Shown piece by piece: positions 8,447 to 17,413 of a stretch of 64,000 bases of DNA. The DNA comes from Cognataquiflexum nitidum (GTDB lineage Bacteria; Bacteroidota; Bacteroidia; Cytophagales; Cyclobacteriaceae), in the NCBI RefSeq assembly GCF_022538055.1, contig NZ_JAKZAM010000024.1, positions 18,523-82,522 on the forward strand, read 5' to 3'. A program made the translations under genes and the position numbers. The notes below the pieces were generated by a model. That model made no database searches. It was given only the letters and a program-made list of their open reading frames with translations, and was not told the origin of the DNA. How positions within the stretch are numbered: position 1 is the first letter of the stretch; each line of letters starts with the position of its first letter.

Positions 8447-10335
8447 ACTACTCCAAACTTATTTCCTTACTTCTGAGTGTGGGAATGATGAATTCTTGGC
8501 CTCAGGCGCCTCTTCTGGCCCAATCCGGACTTGAGCCTAAAGTGGCTTTTTTGGCTGATATTCATCTTCACGATGTATATGGAGACTTCGATGCAGCAAG
8601 TTTTCAGGGTGTACTCCATCCCGGTACCAGCAAAATGGCAACCCTCAAAACCATGCTCAGTCAAATGAATTCCACGCGACTTTTTAATGAAAATTATTTT
8701 GCGTTTTTGGAAGCTTTGGAGGATTTAAGGAAAAGAAATATCAAGTATGTGGTGCTGCCCGGAGACTTTTCAGATGATGGGCAGCCTATGAATGTAAAAT
8801 TGCTCAAAACCATATTGGATCAGTACGCTGAGGATTTTGGGATGCGGTTTTTTATCACAACCGGAAACCACGATCCTGTGACTCCTTTTGGAGGCGTCGG
8901 AAGTAATGTGGACTATATTGGAGCTCAAGGACGTCCTCAAACAATAGCCGGTTTTGATGGCAATAATTATTTGGATAGTATCCCTAGGATAGAACAAATC
9001 AACTATTGGGGGTATTATGAGATTTGTAAAGAATTGGGATCATTTGGCTTCTTTCCTGACAAAAAGGATATTTTTTGGTCTCATCCTTTTTTGGAACTCG
9101 ATTACGAAGGATATGAATTTGAAAAAGCATTGGTGCTTTCGGAAGTTAAAAATAGATTGTATGAAGTAGGCGACTCAGGATATTTTTTGCCGGACGCAAG
9201 CTATGTGGTGGAGCCGGTGGAGGGGATTTGGCTTTTGGCTATCGATGGCAATGTGTACGGTCCCCGGTATGGAGAGGACAATGAATTAAGGGATTGGAGC
9301 GGCTCCGGTATAGGGTTTAACCTCGCAGCACAGCATAAACAACACCAACTCAAGTGGATTAAAAATGTCACCGCCGAAGCCAAAAAGCGTGGAAAAACAC
9401 TCCTCTCATTCAGCCATTATCCCTTGGCGGATTTCCATGACGGCACTTCAGAAAAGATGTCTTCAGTTTTTGGCATAAACAAATTCCAGTTGGTGAGGGT
9501 ACCTACCCATCAAGTTTCTGACCAATACGCGGAAGCAGGAATCAGAGTGCACCTTGCAGGCCACATGCACCTCAATGACACAGGAATCCATTGGACGCAA
9601 TCAGGGAAATCCCTGATCAACATACAGGTTCCTTCACTTGCGGCATTTCCTCCGGCATATAAAATCGTCTCCCAAAGACCTGACCAAGCATTGGAAATCA
9701 CTACTGTGCCCTTGTACGAAGTACCTAGGTTTGATGAATTTTTTGACGTTTACAGGATGGAGCATGACCACCTTTCTGGATTGAATACCGGTAAAATCTG
9801 GGACAAATCCATACTTTCTTCCAAATCATACCTGGGATATACCTTGGGCCATTTGAAGCAATTGATCCACCTAAGGTTTTTGTCCTCGGATTGGCCAGCG
9901 GATTTGGCTTCTTTGTTGGAGGGATTGACGGAAGAAGAAATCCTTTTTTGGGCGCAGTTGGATGATGTGGAGGGAAACACTTTTTTGGCTGCTGATGCTC
10001 TTGGCAGAAGTGAAATGATGGCGAAAAGGGGAGGTAATATCGGTTTTGGGAATGACAGTTTGCAGGTTGACAAAGAGGGCACCAATTTGATGATGGATTT
10101 TTACCTGATCAAAAACGGCGGGCAATTGGGTAATGACCTCATTCCCTCACACCGACTGAGATTCTATTCCATTCTAACAGAACTTAGCTTCACGACCAAA
10201 GCAAAAAGTAATTTCAAAGTCCAAAATCAGCTGATCGATTTCTTATGGATTTTGGGCAAAATGATGAATTCATATCCTTCTGATCACTTTTTGATCTATC
10301 CTGAAGAAGGGAAGATCTTAGATTTAGGGAAGTAA
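8443..10335 (+). CDS. Secreted calcineurin-like metallophosphoesterase
   Basis: A 630-residue exported metallophosphoesterase. The start is GTG at 8443, overlapping the previous stop in a GTGA arrangement. A signal peptide ends near residue 27 (APLLAQ). The five blocks of the binuclear metal site are present: FLADIHLHD (D39, H41), VVLPGDFSDDGQ, TTGNHDPV, SFSHYPL and HLAGHMHLND. About 200 residues follow the catalytic core without motifs I can name. The partner gene is a PLC-like enzyme, and the fusion phosphatase lies opposite, so a joint role in releasing phosphate from phosphodiester compounds is likely. Exact substrate unknown. Confidence 0.9.
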   Translation: MNYSKLISLLLSVGMMNSWPQAPLLAQSGLEPKVAFLADIHLHDVYGDFDAASFQGVLHPGTSKMATLKTMLSQMNSTRLFNENYFAFLEALEDLRKRNIKYVVLPGDFSDDGQPMNVKLLKTILDQYAEDFGMRFFITTGNHDPVTPFGGVGSNVDYIGAQGRPQTIAGFDGNNYLDSIPRIEQINYWGYYEICKELGSFGFFPDKKDIFWSHPFLELDYEGYEFEKALVLSEVKNRLYEVGDSGYFLPDASYVVEPVEGIWLLAIDGNVYGPRYGEDNELRDWSGSGIGFNLAAQHKQHQLKWIKNVTAEAKKRGKTLLSFSHYPLADFHDGTSEKMSSVFGINKFQLVRVPTHQVSDQYAEAGIRVHLAGHMHLNDTGIHWTQSGKSLINIQVPSLAAFPPAYKIVSQRPDQALEITTVPLYEVPRFDEFFDVYRMEHDHLSGLNTGKIWDKSILSSKSYLGYTLGHLKQLIHLRFLSSDWPADLASLLEGLTEEEILFWAQLDDVEGNTFLAADALGRSEMMAKRGGNIGFGNDSLQVDKEGTNLMMDFYLIKNGGQLGNDLIPSHRLRFYSILTELSFTTKAKSNFKVQNQLIDFLWILGKMMNSYPSDHFLIYPEEGKILDLGK

Positions 10336-10383
10336 AGAATATGTATATCCGCTTTCTTACCACTATCTCAATTTTACAAAATG

Positions 10384-10507
10384 ACCTCGACTTCGCTCGG
10401 TCACCGGAAATTGAATGATGACTAGGAAGGGAGGGAAATGCGGCGCAGCCGCATTTCCCTCCCTTCCTCTGAAAACAAAACCATCGGGCACCGAGCGAAG
10501 TCGAGGT
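10384..10507. repeat. Nested palindromic element (REP/MITE-like)
   Basis: Outer arms are an 18-bp perfect inverted repeat: ACCTCGACTTCGCTCGGT at 10384-10401 and its reverse complement at 10490-10507. Inside is a second hairpin with a 21-bp perfect stem, 10424-10444 against 10448-10468, and only a 3-base loop (GCA). GC content is far above the flanks. The layout resembles a small non-autonomous repeat rather than a plain terminator, because there is no T-run next to it. It follows the metallophosphoesterase gene and could still end or stabilise that transcript. Confidence 0.75.
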
Positions 10508-10605
10508 GTAAATCAAAATAATATTCGGCTACTGGTATCATTGCGGACAATCATAATAAAGAATGTTTAAAAATCTCATTTATATAGATTTCCTGTCCCC
10601 AAACG

Positions 10606-10636
10606 CAAAAAAAAGCCGATTGAATATCAACCGGCT
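10606..10636 (-). terminator. Intrinsic terminator of the SusCD operon
   Basis: Read on the minus strand, AAGCCGG and CCGGCTT-type arms (10613-10618 against 10632-10637) flank a 12-base loop and are followed by a run of eight T. It lies 25 bases beyond the SusD stop. Confidence 0.75.
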
Positions 10637-10661
10637 TCTTCATCTTATTTGATTTCATCAA

Positions 10662-12341
10662 TTAATATCCAGGGTTTTGTTCAAGATATCCGGGAATGTT
10701 GGAAGCTCCGTCCAAGGCAGTTTGAGGGATTGGGAATATCCTTTTTAATGGATCGCTGTCAGTTTTTTCAGTCCATGGATCTTCAAATTTCCCAAACCTG
10801 ATCATGTCAGTTCTTCGGAGCATTTCCCAATAGAATTCAAATCCACGTTCTCGGAATAAGATATCAAGGTTTATTTCTGAAAGAAGCGGAGCTGTGATTC
10901 TGGCTGTCCTGGCTGCTCTTACCGCATTCAAATCTGCCAGTGCACCTGCCCTATCTCCGGTTCCTCTCAATTTTGCTTCTGCTCTCATTAGGTACATGTC
11001 TGCAAGTCTGATCAACACAATGTCTGCATCACCAAGATTTCTTCCCGAGGATGATTTTTTCCCAAATTCATACTTCAAAACCCTATAACCTGTACTGTAC
11101 AAGCTTCCCTGAGTAGTATAATCAATTTCACGGGTAAAATTCACAAGTAGATCCGGTCTAGCCCTTGTACGGCTGGAAAGTTTACCGATTCTAAAGTTTA
11201 CACCATCATCACATCTTTGGAATCCATTTGGATTTCTAATAAATCCGTACTGTTGACCTCTTAGGATACCCCTATTCATCTTGAAGCTTGGGCCACTCAT
11301 ACAAGAGTCTGCAGGGATGATTAGGTTTTCTTCAAAGAAACGAGGGTCGGCTTTGGCTGGATCTACATCTCCATAAGCAGAAGTCCAAGTATCATAAAAA
11401 TCCGAGGTCATACCAGGGCCATCTGTCCCATTTGCATTAGGGAAATTTGCTAAAGGAAACTGGTCACCTGAAAGTGAAAAATATGCAAGCCTGTTGTGGC
11501 CATTTAATTCTGCTCTTTGGTCATAGACAAAGATCAATTCAGGATTGGTATGGTTTTCATCATCAAACATATCAAAATAATCCGCAGAGAGACGAAATTT
11601 TCCAGAGTTAATTACCTTGTCACAGTATTCTATCACTTTGGTCATGTCGGTCTGCTGGAAGTTAAACTGAGCAGCATATCTGTCTTTGTATACAGCAGCG
11701 TTGAGATACAATCTTGCCAAAAGGCCCTGTATGGCTTCTTTTGACACCCGGCCTGGTCCAATGCTGGAAGGAACCAGGTTTTCGGCATAAAGAAGTTCTG
11801 ACTCAATGTAGTTAAAAGCATCAGCACCCCTTACTACCACCGACCTTTCGTTTGGATCTTCTTTGACAAAGACCAAACCATACAGGTCAAGACTTAGCAG
11901 AGAGTAATAAGCTTTCAATGCTCTCATTTCGGCTACAAAGGCCTCGACATTGGGCTCGTTGGTTCTTGGAATGGCATCAATAGCAGATACACATCTGGAT
12001 ATTCCTCGCATGATCTGGTTCCAAGTATCGCGGATTCTTGGATCGGTAGTTATAAAATTATGGGTATGCATTCCCACAAATATCCCATTGTCACCCCAAT
12101 CGGTTCCACCCCTGAATGGAAGTATAGCCTCATCAGTGGAGATTTCCTGAAGGTTGAAATAATTGACATGGTTGAAAAGATTGGGGAAAACAGCATAAGC
12201 TGCGGCAATGTTTCCTTCAACGATTTCGTTTTGGGAAAGCCCTGTAACTGATGTTTCGTCTAATATGTCTTCCTGAAGGTCGGTACAGCTTCCCAAAAAG
12301 ACCATGATGAGCGTAAAAAGGAAAATGATTGACTTTTTCAT
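10662..12341 (-). CDS. susD: SusD/RagB-family outer membrane nutrient-binding lipoprotein
   Basis: A 559-residue surface lipoprotein. I start at the ATG giving MKKSIIFLFTL; a TTG two codons upstream is unlikely. The lipobox is FLGSCTDLQ with Cys as the first mature residue. The body carries TPR-like helices typical of SusD (EMRALKAYYSLLSLDLYGLVFV, IQGLLARLYLNAAVY) and the C-terminal family signature LADMYLMRAEAKLRG, DLNAVRAAR, FRERGFEFYWEMLRRTDMIRFGKF. Length is normal. It pairs with the SusC-like receptor just upstream to capture an oligosaccharide or other nutrient at the cell surface. The ligand cannot be predicted from sequence, and no glycoside hydrolase is in the same operon. Confidence 0.95.
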   Translation of the reverse strand: MKKSIIFLFTLIMVFLGSCTDLQEDILDETSVTGLSQNEIVEGNIAAAYAVFPNLFNHVNYFNLQEISTDEAILPFRGGTDWGDNGIFVGMHTHNFITTDPRIRDTWNQIMRGISRCVSAIDAIPRTNEPNVEAFVAEMRALKAYYSLLSLDLYGLVFVKEDPNERSVVVRGADAFNYIESELLYAENLVPSSIGPGRVSKEAIQGLLARLYLNAAVYKDRYAAQFNFQQTDMTKVIEYCDKVINSGKFRLSADYFDMFDDENHTNPELIFVYDQRAELNGHNRLAYFSLSGDQFPLANFPNANGTDGPGMTSDFYDTWTSAYGDVDPAKADPRFFEENLIIPADSCMSGPSFKMNRGILRGQQYGFIRNPNGFQRCDDGVNFRIGKLSSRTRARPDLLVNFTREIDYTTQGSLYSTGYRVLKYEFGKKSSSGRNLGDADIVLIRLADMYLMRAEAKLRGTGDRAGALADLNAVRAARTARITAPLLSEINLDILFRERGFEFYWEMLRRTDMIRFGKFEDPWTEKTDSDPLKRIFPIPQTALDGASNIPGYLEQNPGY

Positions 12342-12362
12342 ATTCAAATAGAATTGTATGTT

Positions 12363-15300
12363 TTACAAAATAATGTTAAGGCCTAAAATGATTGTTCTTG
12401 CCCTTGGATAACTCATATAGTCGATGCCAAAAGAGGACACGCCGTTGATAGTTCTGTCAGTGTTGACCTCAGGGTCATATCCATCGTAAGGGGTTATAAC
12501 AAATAGGTTTTGACCGGTCAAAGAGAACCTCAAATCCCTAACCCATTTGGCCACACCAAGTGAGGTGGTGTTGACACTATACCCTATGCTTAGGTTGTTG
12601 AGCCTGAAAAAAGAAGCTTCTTTGAGGTATCTGGTCGAAACCGGCGCAGGGTTGTTAACTGATTCCTCAGGAAATTCGATTGCTTCAGGAGTGGTATTCA
12701 AACCTCTGGCGAGTCTGAGTTTAAAGAAAGAAACGTTTGCAGTATTGTCATATACTTTATTCCCCGAAACTCCATTGAAGTTGAAGGCAATGTCAAACCT
12801 CTTGTAGGTAAAATCCCCAAAGATATTGTATTGGAAATTTGGCAAAGCTGTCCCTGCTACTATTCTATCTTTGTCATTGACTATGCCGTCACCATTGCTG
12901 TCTCTGAAAACGTTAAGTCCGTTTTCATTAAATCCGATATGTTCCAAAAGGTAAAATGAACCTATAGGGTGGCCATTGAGGTAGCCGTTGATGGTGGCAG
13001 AAGATAACCCCGCACCTGTAGCGCTTCCGGAAGGAATCACTGTAAATGGAGAATCTTTTACAACATTATCAATGAAAGTTGTGTTGCCACCGATGCTGAA
13101 GGACATGTTATTGGAGATTGTTTTTCTATAATTCAAATTGATCTCTACACCTGAGTTGATGATATTCATGTCTTCGACATTGACCCAAGTAGTACTTGCA
13201 GGCTGCACTGGGTCAGCTGGAATTACCTCTAGGAGGATATTATTAGAAACCTTTCTGAAGTAATCCACAGAACCGACAAGGGAATTTTCAAATAAACCAA
13301 AATCAAGTCCTAGGTTCAGTTGGGTCGATACTTCCCACTGTATGTCAGGATTGGCCAATCTGGTGAAGGTGATTCCTGCTGGGAAAGAATTGGAACCATC
13401 CAAAGGATAACTGTTGTTGGCACTGACTTGGGCCGTAAACAAAGGCTGCGTGATTTTGGATGGGATTTCCTGATTACCTGTCTGTCCCCAACCTGCCCTA
13501 AGTTTCAGTTCTGATACTGCTTTGAGGTTATCCATAAAGCTTTCCTCTGACAATCTCCAGCCTAGCGAGAAGGATGGGAATACACCATATTTGTTGTTTT
13601 CTCCAAACTTGGAGGAACCATCTGCCCTGATGGTGGCAGTAGCAAGGTATTTTTCACTCAGTTGGTAGTTGACCCTTCCGAAAAACGACTGAAGTTCATT
13701 TCTAACTGCAAAACCTCCCGGGCGGTTATTGGCAAGGTTTAATTCCTGTCCAAGACCTGGATTGAATCTGGGTTCAATCTCAGAAATAGGGAATTGGTTG
13801 ATACTGCTGAATCTTTGCTGCACAAAAATGTCCTGATAAGAAAATCCTCCCATGGCGGTAAGAAAGTGCCTATCGTTTTTGTAAGTGTAAGTCAGGAAGT
13901 TTTCGATTAGGAAGTTTTTGTTGTTGCCATTGATCATCTGAAGACCTCCGATTTGCTGAGGCTCAAGACTTGGAAGGCTCTGAATATCTCTCGTCGAATT
14001 GGCATTGTCGATACCTATGTTGGTTTGAAAAACCAAGGATTCACTCAGTTTCAAAGAAGCAGTGATATTTCCTATTACCCTGTTGATGGTAGTGATGTCA
14101 TCATAAATCTCAAGAAGCCTTAAGGGATTGTTTCCTGTAGGATCTCTAAAAGGTCTTCCATCAGTTCCAAAGGCAGGAAAGGTTGGGTTTGCAGAAATGG
14201 CATTAGCGATAACACTCGTAATTGGTGGCCTGTTGCTGACAGTTTGGGCAGCATTCAAATTGATTCCTACTTGAAGAATATCTCCCGGAAGGAGTTTTTG
14301 AGAAATATTCAACCTCCCTGTCATTCTTTGGAGGTCACTTTCTTTTATTATCCCTTCCTGATCCTGATAACTTAGAGAGGCTAAATAGACCATTTTTTCG
14401 GTGCCCCCATTTAAAGACAAATTATGGTTGTGGGTGATGGCTGTTCTCGTTATTTCTTTCTGCCAATTGGTATTGGCCAATGAATCCTGTAGAATTCCAC
14501 CGACTGCCGGAACCTGTTTTCTATATTCATCCGCAGAGAAAACATCCAGTGCACGGGCCAGATTAGAAACGCCCAAGCCATAAGTATAATTGAGCGTAGA
14601 TACACCCTCTTTGCCTTTTTTGGTAGTGACAATAATCACGCCATTTGCACCCCTAGAACCATATATCGCGGTTGCTGAAGCATCCTTCAAAACATCAATG
14701 GATTCAATATCCTGTGGGTTTAGGAAGTTCAATGGATTGCCTGCCCCACCCGTACTGGAATTGTCCAAAACCACTCCATCTATGACAAAGAGTGGCGTAT
14801 TTCCTGTACGGATACCTCCAGGACCACGCACTGTGATGCTTTGGTTGGCTCCGGGTTCTCCACTTGCTCCTACGATATTGACCCCAGCCACTTTACCTTG
14901 GATCAGGTCTTGTGGGGAGTTGACAATACCCCTGTTAAAATCTTTTTCTTTGATGGTGGCCATGGCTCCGGTTACATCCCTTTTTTCTTGGGTTCCGTAG
15001 CCGATGACAATTACCTCGGAGAGGTTTTGGGTATCCTCGGTCAAGGTTACTTCGATGTTGCTTTGGGAGCCTACGGTAATTTCCTGAGATGAATAGCCTA
15101 TAAAACTTAGCACTAGGACAGATTCAGATGACTGTACATTAATGGTAAATTTTCCATCGATGTCGGTCACGGTACCATTATTGGTTCCCTTTTCGAGGAT
15201 ACTGACTCCGGGTATTGATACTCCGGCGGCATCTTTGACTCTACCGCTTACAATTACAAAATCTTCAGCATTTACTTTTGCCGGAAAACTGTAAAGGGGA

Positions 15301-15392
15301 GTTCCAATAAAAAAACTTAAGAGCAAAATAAAGGACAGGATTTTTAAAGAATTGCTCACTTTAAAAATCATCAAACTGGTAAAATTTCCCAT
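12363..15392 (-). CDS. susC: SusC/RagA-family TonB-linked outer membrane receptor
   Basis: A 1009-residue TonB-dependent transporter. ATG at 15392 is chosen over TTG at 15398. After the signal peptide comes a CarboxypepD_reg-like domain (VSGRVKDAAGVSIPGVSI, SFIGYSSQEITVG), the TonB box region (LSEVIVIGYGTQEKRDVTG), the plug domain (VIDGVVLDNSS, LKDASATAIYGSRGANGVII) and a 22-strand barrel ending in an aromatic-poor LNIIL. This order is diagnostic of SusC-like receptors. It is 21 bases upstream of SusD and forms the outer membrane half of the importer. A TAATTTTG -7 box at 15426-15433 lies 34 bases before the start. Divergent from the Gfo/Idh-GntP genes, which may serve the same substrate. Confidence 0.95.
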   Translation of the reverse strand: MGNFTSLMIFKVSNSLKILSFILLLSFFIGTPLYSFPAKVNAEDFVIVSGRVKDAAGVSIPGVSILEKGTNNGTVTDIDGKFTINVQSSESVLVLSFIGYSSQEITVGSQSNIEVTLTEDTQNLSEVIVIGYGTQEKRDVTGAMATIKEKDFNRGIVNSPQDLIQGKVAGVNIVGASGEPGANQSITVRGPGGIRTGNTPLFVIDGVVLDNSSTGGAGNPLNFLNPQDIESIDVLKDASATAIYGSRGANGVIIVTTKKGKEGVSTLNYTYGLGVSNLARALDVFSADEYRKQVPAVGGILQDSLANTNWQKEITRTAITHNHNLSLNGGTEKMVYLASLSYQDQEGIIKESDLQRMTGRLNISQKLLPGDILQVGINLNAAQTVSNRPPITSVIANAISANPTFPAFGTDGRPFRDPTGNNPLRLLEIYDDITTINRVIGNITASLKLSESLVFQTNIGIDNANSTRDIQSLPSLEPQQIGGLQMINGNNKNFLIENFLTYTYKNDRHFLTAMGGFSYQDIFVQQRFSSINQFPISEIEPRFNPGLGQELNLANNRPGGFAVRNELQSFFGRVNYQLSEKYLATATIRADGSSKFGENNKYGVFPSFSLGWRLSEESFMDNLKAVSELKLRAGWGQTGNQEIPSKITQPLFTAQVSANNSYPLDGSNSFPAGITFTRLANPDIQWEVSTQLNLGLDFGLFENSLVGSVDYFRKVSNNILLEVIPADPVQPASTTWVNVEDMNIINSGVEINLNYRKTISNNMSFSIGGNTTFIDNVVKDSPFTVIPSGSATGAGLSSATINGYLNGHPIGSFYLLEHIGFNENGLNVFRDSNGDGIVNDKDRIVAGTALPNFQYNIFGDFTYKRFDIAFNFNGVSGNKVYDNTANVSFFKLRLARGLNTTPEAIEFPEESVNNPAPVSTRYLKEASFFRLNNLSIGYSVNTTSLGVAKWVRDLRFSLTGQNLFVITPYDGYDPEVNTDRTINGVSSFGIDYMSYPRARTIILGLNIIL

Positions 15393-15425
15393 AATCAATA
15401 GGTTTAAATTGGTTTAAATAGAACA

Positions 15426-15433
15426 CAAAATTA
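15426..15433 (-). promoter_or_regulatory. Candidate -7 box for SusC
   Basis: Minus-strand TAATTTTG matches TAnnTTTG, about 34 bases upstream of the SusC start. No good -33 TTTG is found at the usual spacing, so this is weak. Confidence 0.3.
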
Positions 15434-15827
15434 CCATGGGAGGGACGGACTGCTGTCTAGTTTCAATTTATATCCTTGTTATGTTTTAATAACCAAAAAA
15501 TAAAACTGAATGCTATTTATTAAGGGAATGTTACAAAAAAGTATAAAAATTATATTAAATAAGATTTTTTCATATTTGAAAATTAATTTATGTTAACGTC
15601 AGAAAAATTATTGAAACAACTAGCTTCCTCGTATTGGCCAAATGCCCAATCTTAGGATTGAATTTAGTTTTTGTCCCTAAAAATGGTCTATTTCAAAGGG
15701 TTTGGAAGAAATGATTTTTGCTCAACAGGAAAGATGGTCAGTCAGATGGGTAGACCAGGATTATTTTCCGACATCCAACAGGGCAAAAAAACCACCTGAC
15801 ACAATTTTGATTGGAGGCTTCATGATT

Positions 15828-15860
15828 TTTGAGATTCACAAAATTTATTCTTTACTTTAG
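15828..15860 (+). promoter_or_regulatory. Candidate Bacteroidota promoter for the Gfo/Idh gene
   Basis: TTTG at 15828-15831 and TACTTTAG at 15853-15860 are separated by 21 bases, close to the Bacteroidota sigma consensus TTTG-N19/21-TAnnTTTG with one mismatch in the -7 box. The start codon follows 32 bases later. Confidence 0.45.
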
Positions 15861-15892
15861 AAATACCTATCCATTACTAATTCCCTTAAAAC

Positions 15893-17359
15893 ATGAAAAA
15901 ACCCAAAAAAGAATCTTCTGACCAATCACGGCGGAATTTCATAAAAAATGCAGCCATAGCTTCTTCCATCTTTATTGTTCCGCGTCACGTGTTGGGAGGG
16001 GTTGGATTTACAGCTCCAAGTGACCAATTGAATCTCGCTGCTATCGGTGCAGGTGGAAAGGGCTCAAGTGACATTTTCAATGCCTCTGTGAATGGACGCG
16101 AAAGGGTCGTGGCATTGTGTGATGTTGATTTTTCAGGTTCTGCAAAAAAATCCATCGAGAATTTCCCCAAAGCAAAACTCTATGCAGACTATAGGGAAAT
16201 GCTCGACAAAGAAAAGGACATTGATGCGGTAACCATTTCCACACCTGACCATGTGCATGGCCCTGCGGCTTCTTTTGCCATGCAAAGAGGGAAACATGTC
16301 TATGTTCAGAAACCCATGACACATAACATCAAGGAAGCAAGGATGCTGACCGAGATGGCAAGATCCCAAAAAGTTGTCACCCAAATGGGCAATCAAGGCG
16401 GGTCAAATGACCTGCTGAATATGGTCCAAAAATGGATTGACTCTGATAAGTTGGGCAAAATATCAAAAGTACAAGTCTGGACCAACAGGCCTGTTTGGCC
16501 TCAGGGAGGGCCTTTTCCCGCCTCAGACCCAAGTTCAAAACCTAATGCCCTCAATTGGGACCTGTGGTTGGGACCTGCGCCTGAGATTCCATTCACTCCT
16601 AACTTACATCCATTCAATTGGAGAGGCTGGTGGGATTATGGAACAGGTGCCTTGGGTGATGTAGGTTGCCATTTGATCGATATTCCATTCAGGACACTAG
16701 GTCTTCATTATCCTACGGATGCCGAATGCAGTGTTGGATCAGTTTTTAGCAAAATGTGGACACCTGATTACAATCCACAGGGTTGCCCTGCTTCTTCCTT
16801 TATCACCCTGCATTTTGCAGCTACACAGAAAAGTAAATCACCTATTGAAATGACTTGGAGTGATGGTGGCATTCGTCCATCGCATCCTGATATTATCCCT
16901 GCGGACCATGATATTGGTGGAGCAAACAGCGCCAACGGAGTTTTGATTATCGGAGAAAAAGGAATCATCTCCACCAATATCAACGACAGTTCACCACTCA
17001 TGCCAAAACTCTATCTCAATGACGGAACCACTGAATTTGGACCAGAAACTGAGCCCAACATTGAGCCGGAATATGGCCACCAAAGAAAGTGGGTTGATGC
17101 ATGTAAAGCTGGATTTGGCAGTGCCGAACATAAGGGTTTGACTTCCTCTTTTGACTATGCAGGACCAATGACCGAAACGGTTTTGATGGGAAATCTTGCC
17201 ATACGTAGTTATATGCTGAGAAGAGAAAACAGCAAAGGTCAGATGGAATTTTACGGTAGGAAAAAGTTGCTTTGGGATGGTGAAAACCTCAGGATTACCA
17301 ATTTTGAAGAAGCCAATCAGTTTGTAGGTAGAGAGCATAGGAGTGGTTTTGGGATGTAA
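15893..17359 (+). CDS. Gfo/Idh/MocA family oxidoreductase, Tat-exported
   Basis: A 488-residue NAD(P)-type sugar oxidoreductase with a Tat-like signal (SRRNFIKNAAIASSIFIVP, RR at residues 13-14). The dinucleotide fold shows AAIGAGGKGSSD and VVALCDVD; the substrate-side motif reads VQKPMTHNIKEARML, where the usual family E-K-P is Q-K-P. WRGWWDYGTGALGDVGCHLID is the conserved active-site helix of the large exported subfamily. Exported members often keep a tightly bound cofactor and act on glycosides or sugars through 3-keto chemistry; that reaction is inference here. It is followed at 54 bases by a GntP permease and lies divergent from SusCD, which suggests a common substrate route. Confidence 0.9.
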   Translation: MKKPKKESSDQSRRNFIKNAAIASSIFIVPRHVLGGVGFTAPSDQLNLAAIGAGGKGSSDIFNASVNGRERVVALCDVDFSGSAKKSIENFPKAKLYADYREMLDKEKDIDAVTISTPDHVHGPAASFAMQRGKHVYVQKPMTHNIKEARMLTEMARSQKVVTQMGNQGGSNDLLNMVQKWIDSDKLGKISKVQVWTNRPVWPQGGPFPASDPSSKPNALNWDLWLGPAPEIPFTPNLHPFNWRGWWDYGTGALGDVGCHLIDIPFRTLGLHYPTDAECSVGSVFSKMWTPDYNPQGCPASSFITLHFAATQKSKSPIEMTWSDGGIRPSHPDIIPADHDIGGANSANGVLIIGEKGIISTNINDSSPLMPKLYLNDGTTEFGPETEPNIEPEYGHQRKWVDACKAGFGSAEHKGLTSSFDYAGPMTETVLMGNLAIRSYMLRRENSKGQMEFYGRKKLLWDGENLRITNFEEANQFVGREHRSGFGM

Positions 17360-17413
17360 TTCCCAAAACCAACCCACCTTCCGCATTAAATCAACACAAC
17401 CCAAAATACCACT

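Larger units (their letters stand above)
10336..10661. other. Intergenic region with nested palindrome and terminator
   Basis: No gene is visible in these 326 bases. They hold the nested palindromic element at 10384-10507 and the SusD terminator at 10606-10636, both listed separately. Confidence 0.7.
15393..15892. other. Divergent regulatory region, SusC and Gfo/Idh genes
   Basis: No gene is visible in these 500 bases. The region is AT-rich and lies between divergently read operons. Candidate promoters on both strands are listed separately. I see no clear operator repeat and no nearby extracytoplasmic sigma, hybrid two-component or AraC gene that would explain SusCD control. Confidence 0.6.

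Noticed and set aside
14590..15000. 136-codon plus frame inside susC
   Set aside because: Antisense to the conserved plug domain; no independent evidence.
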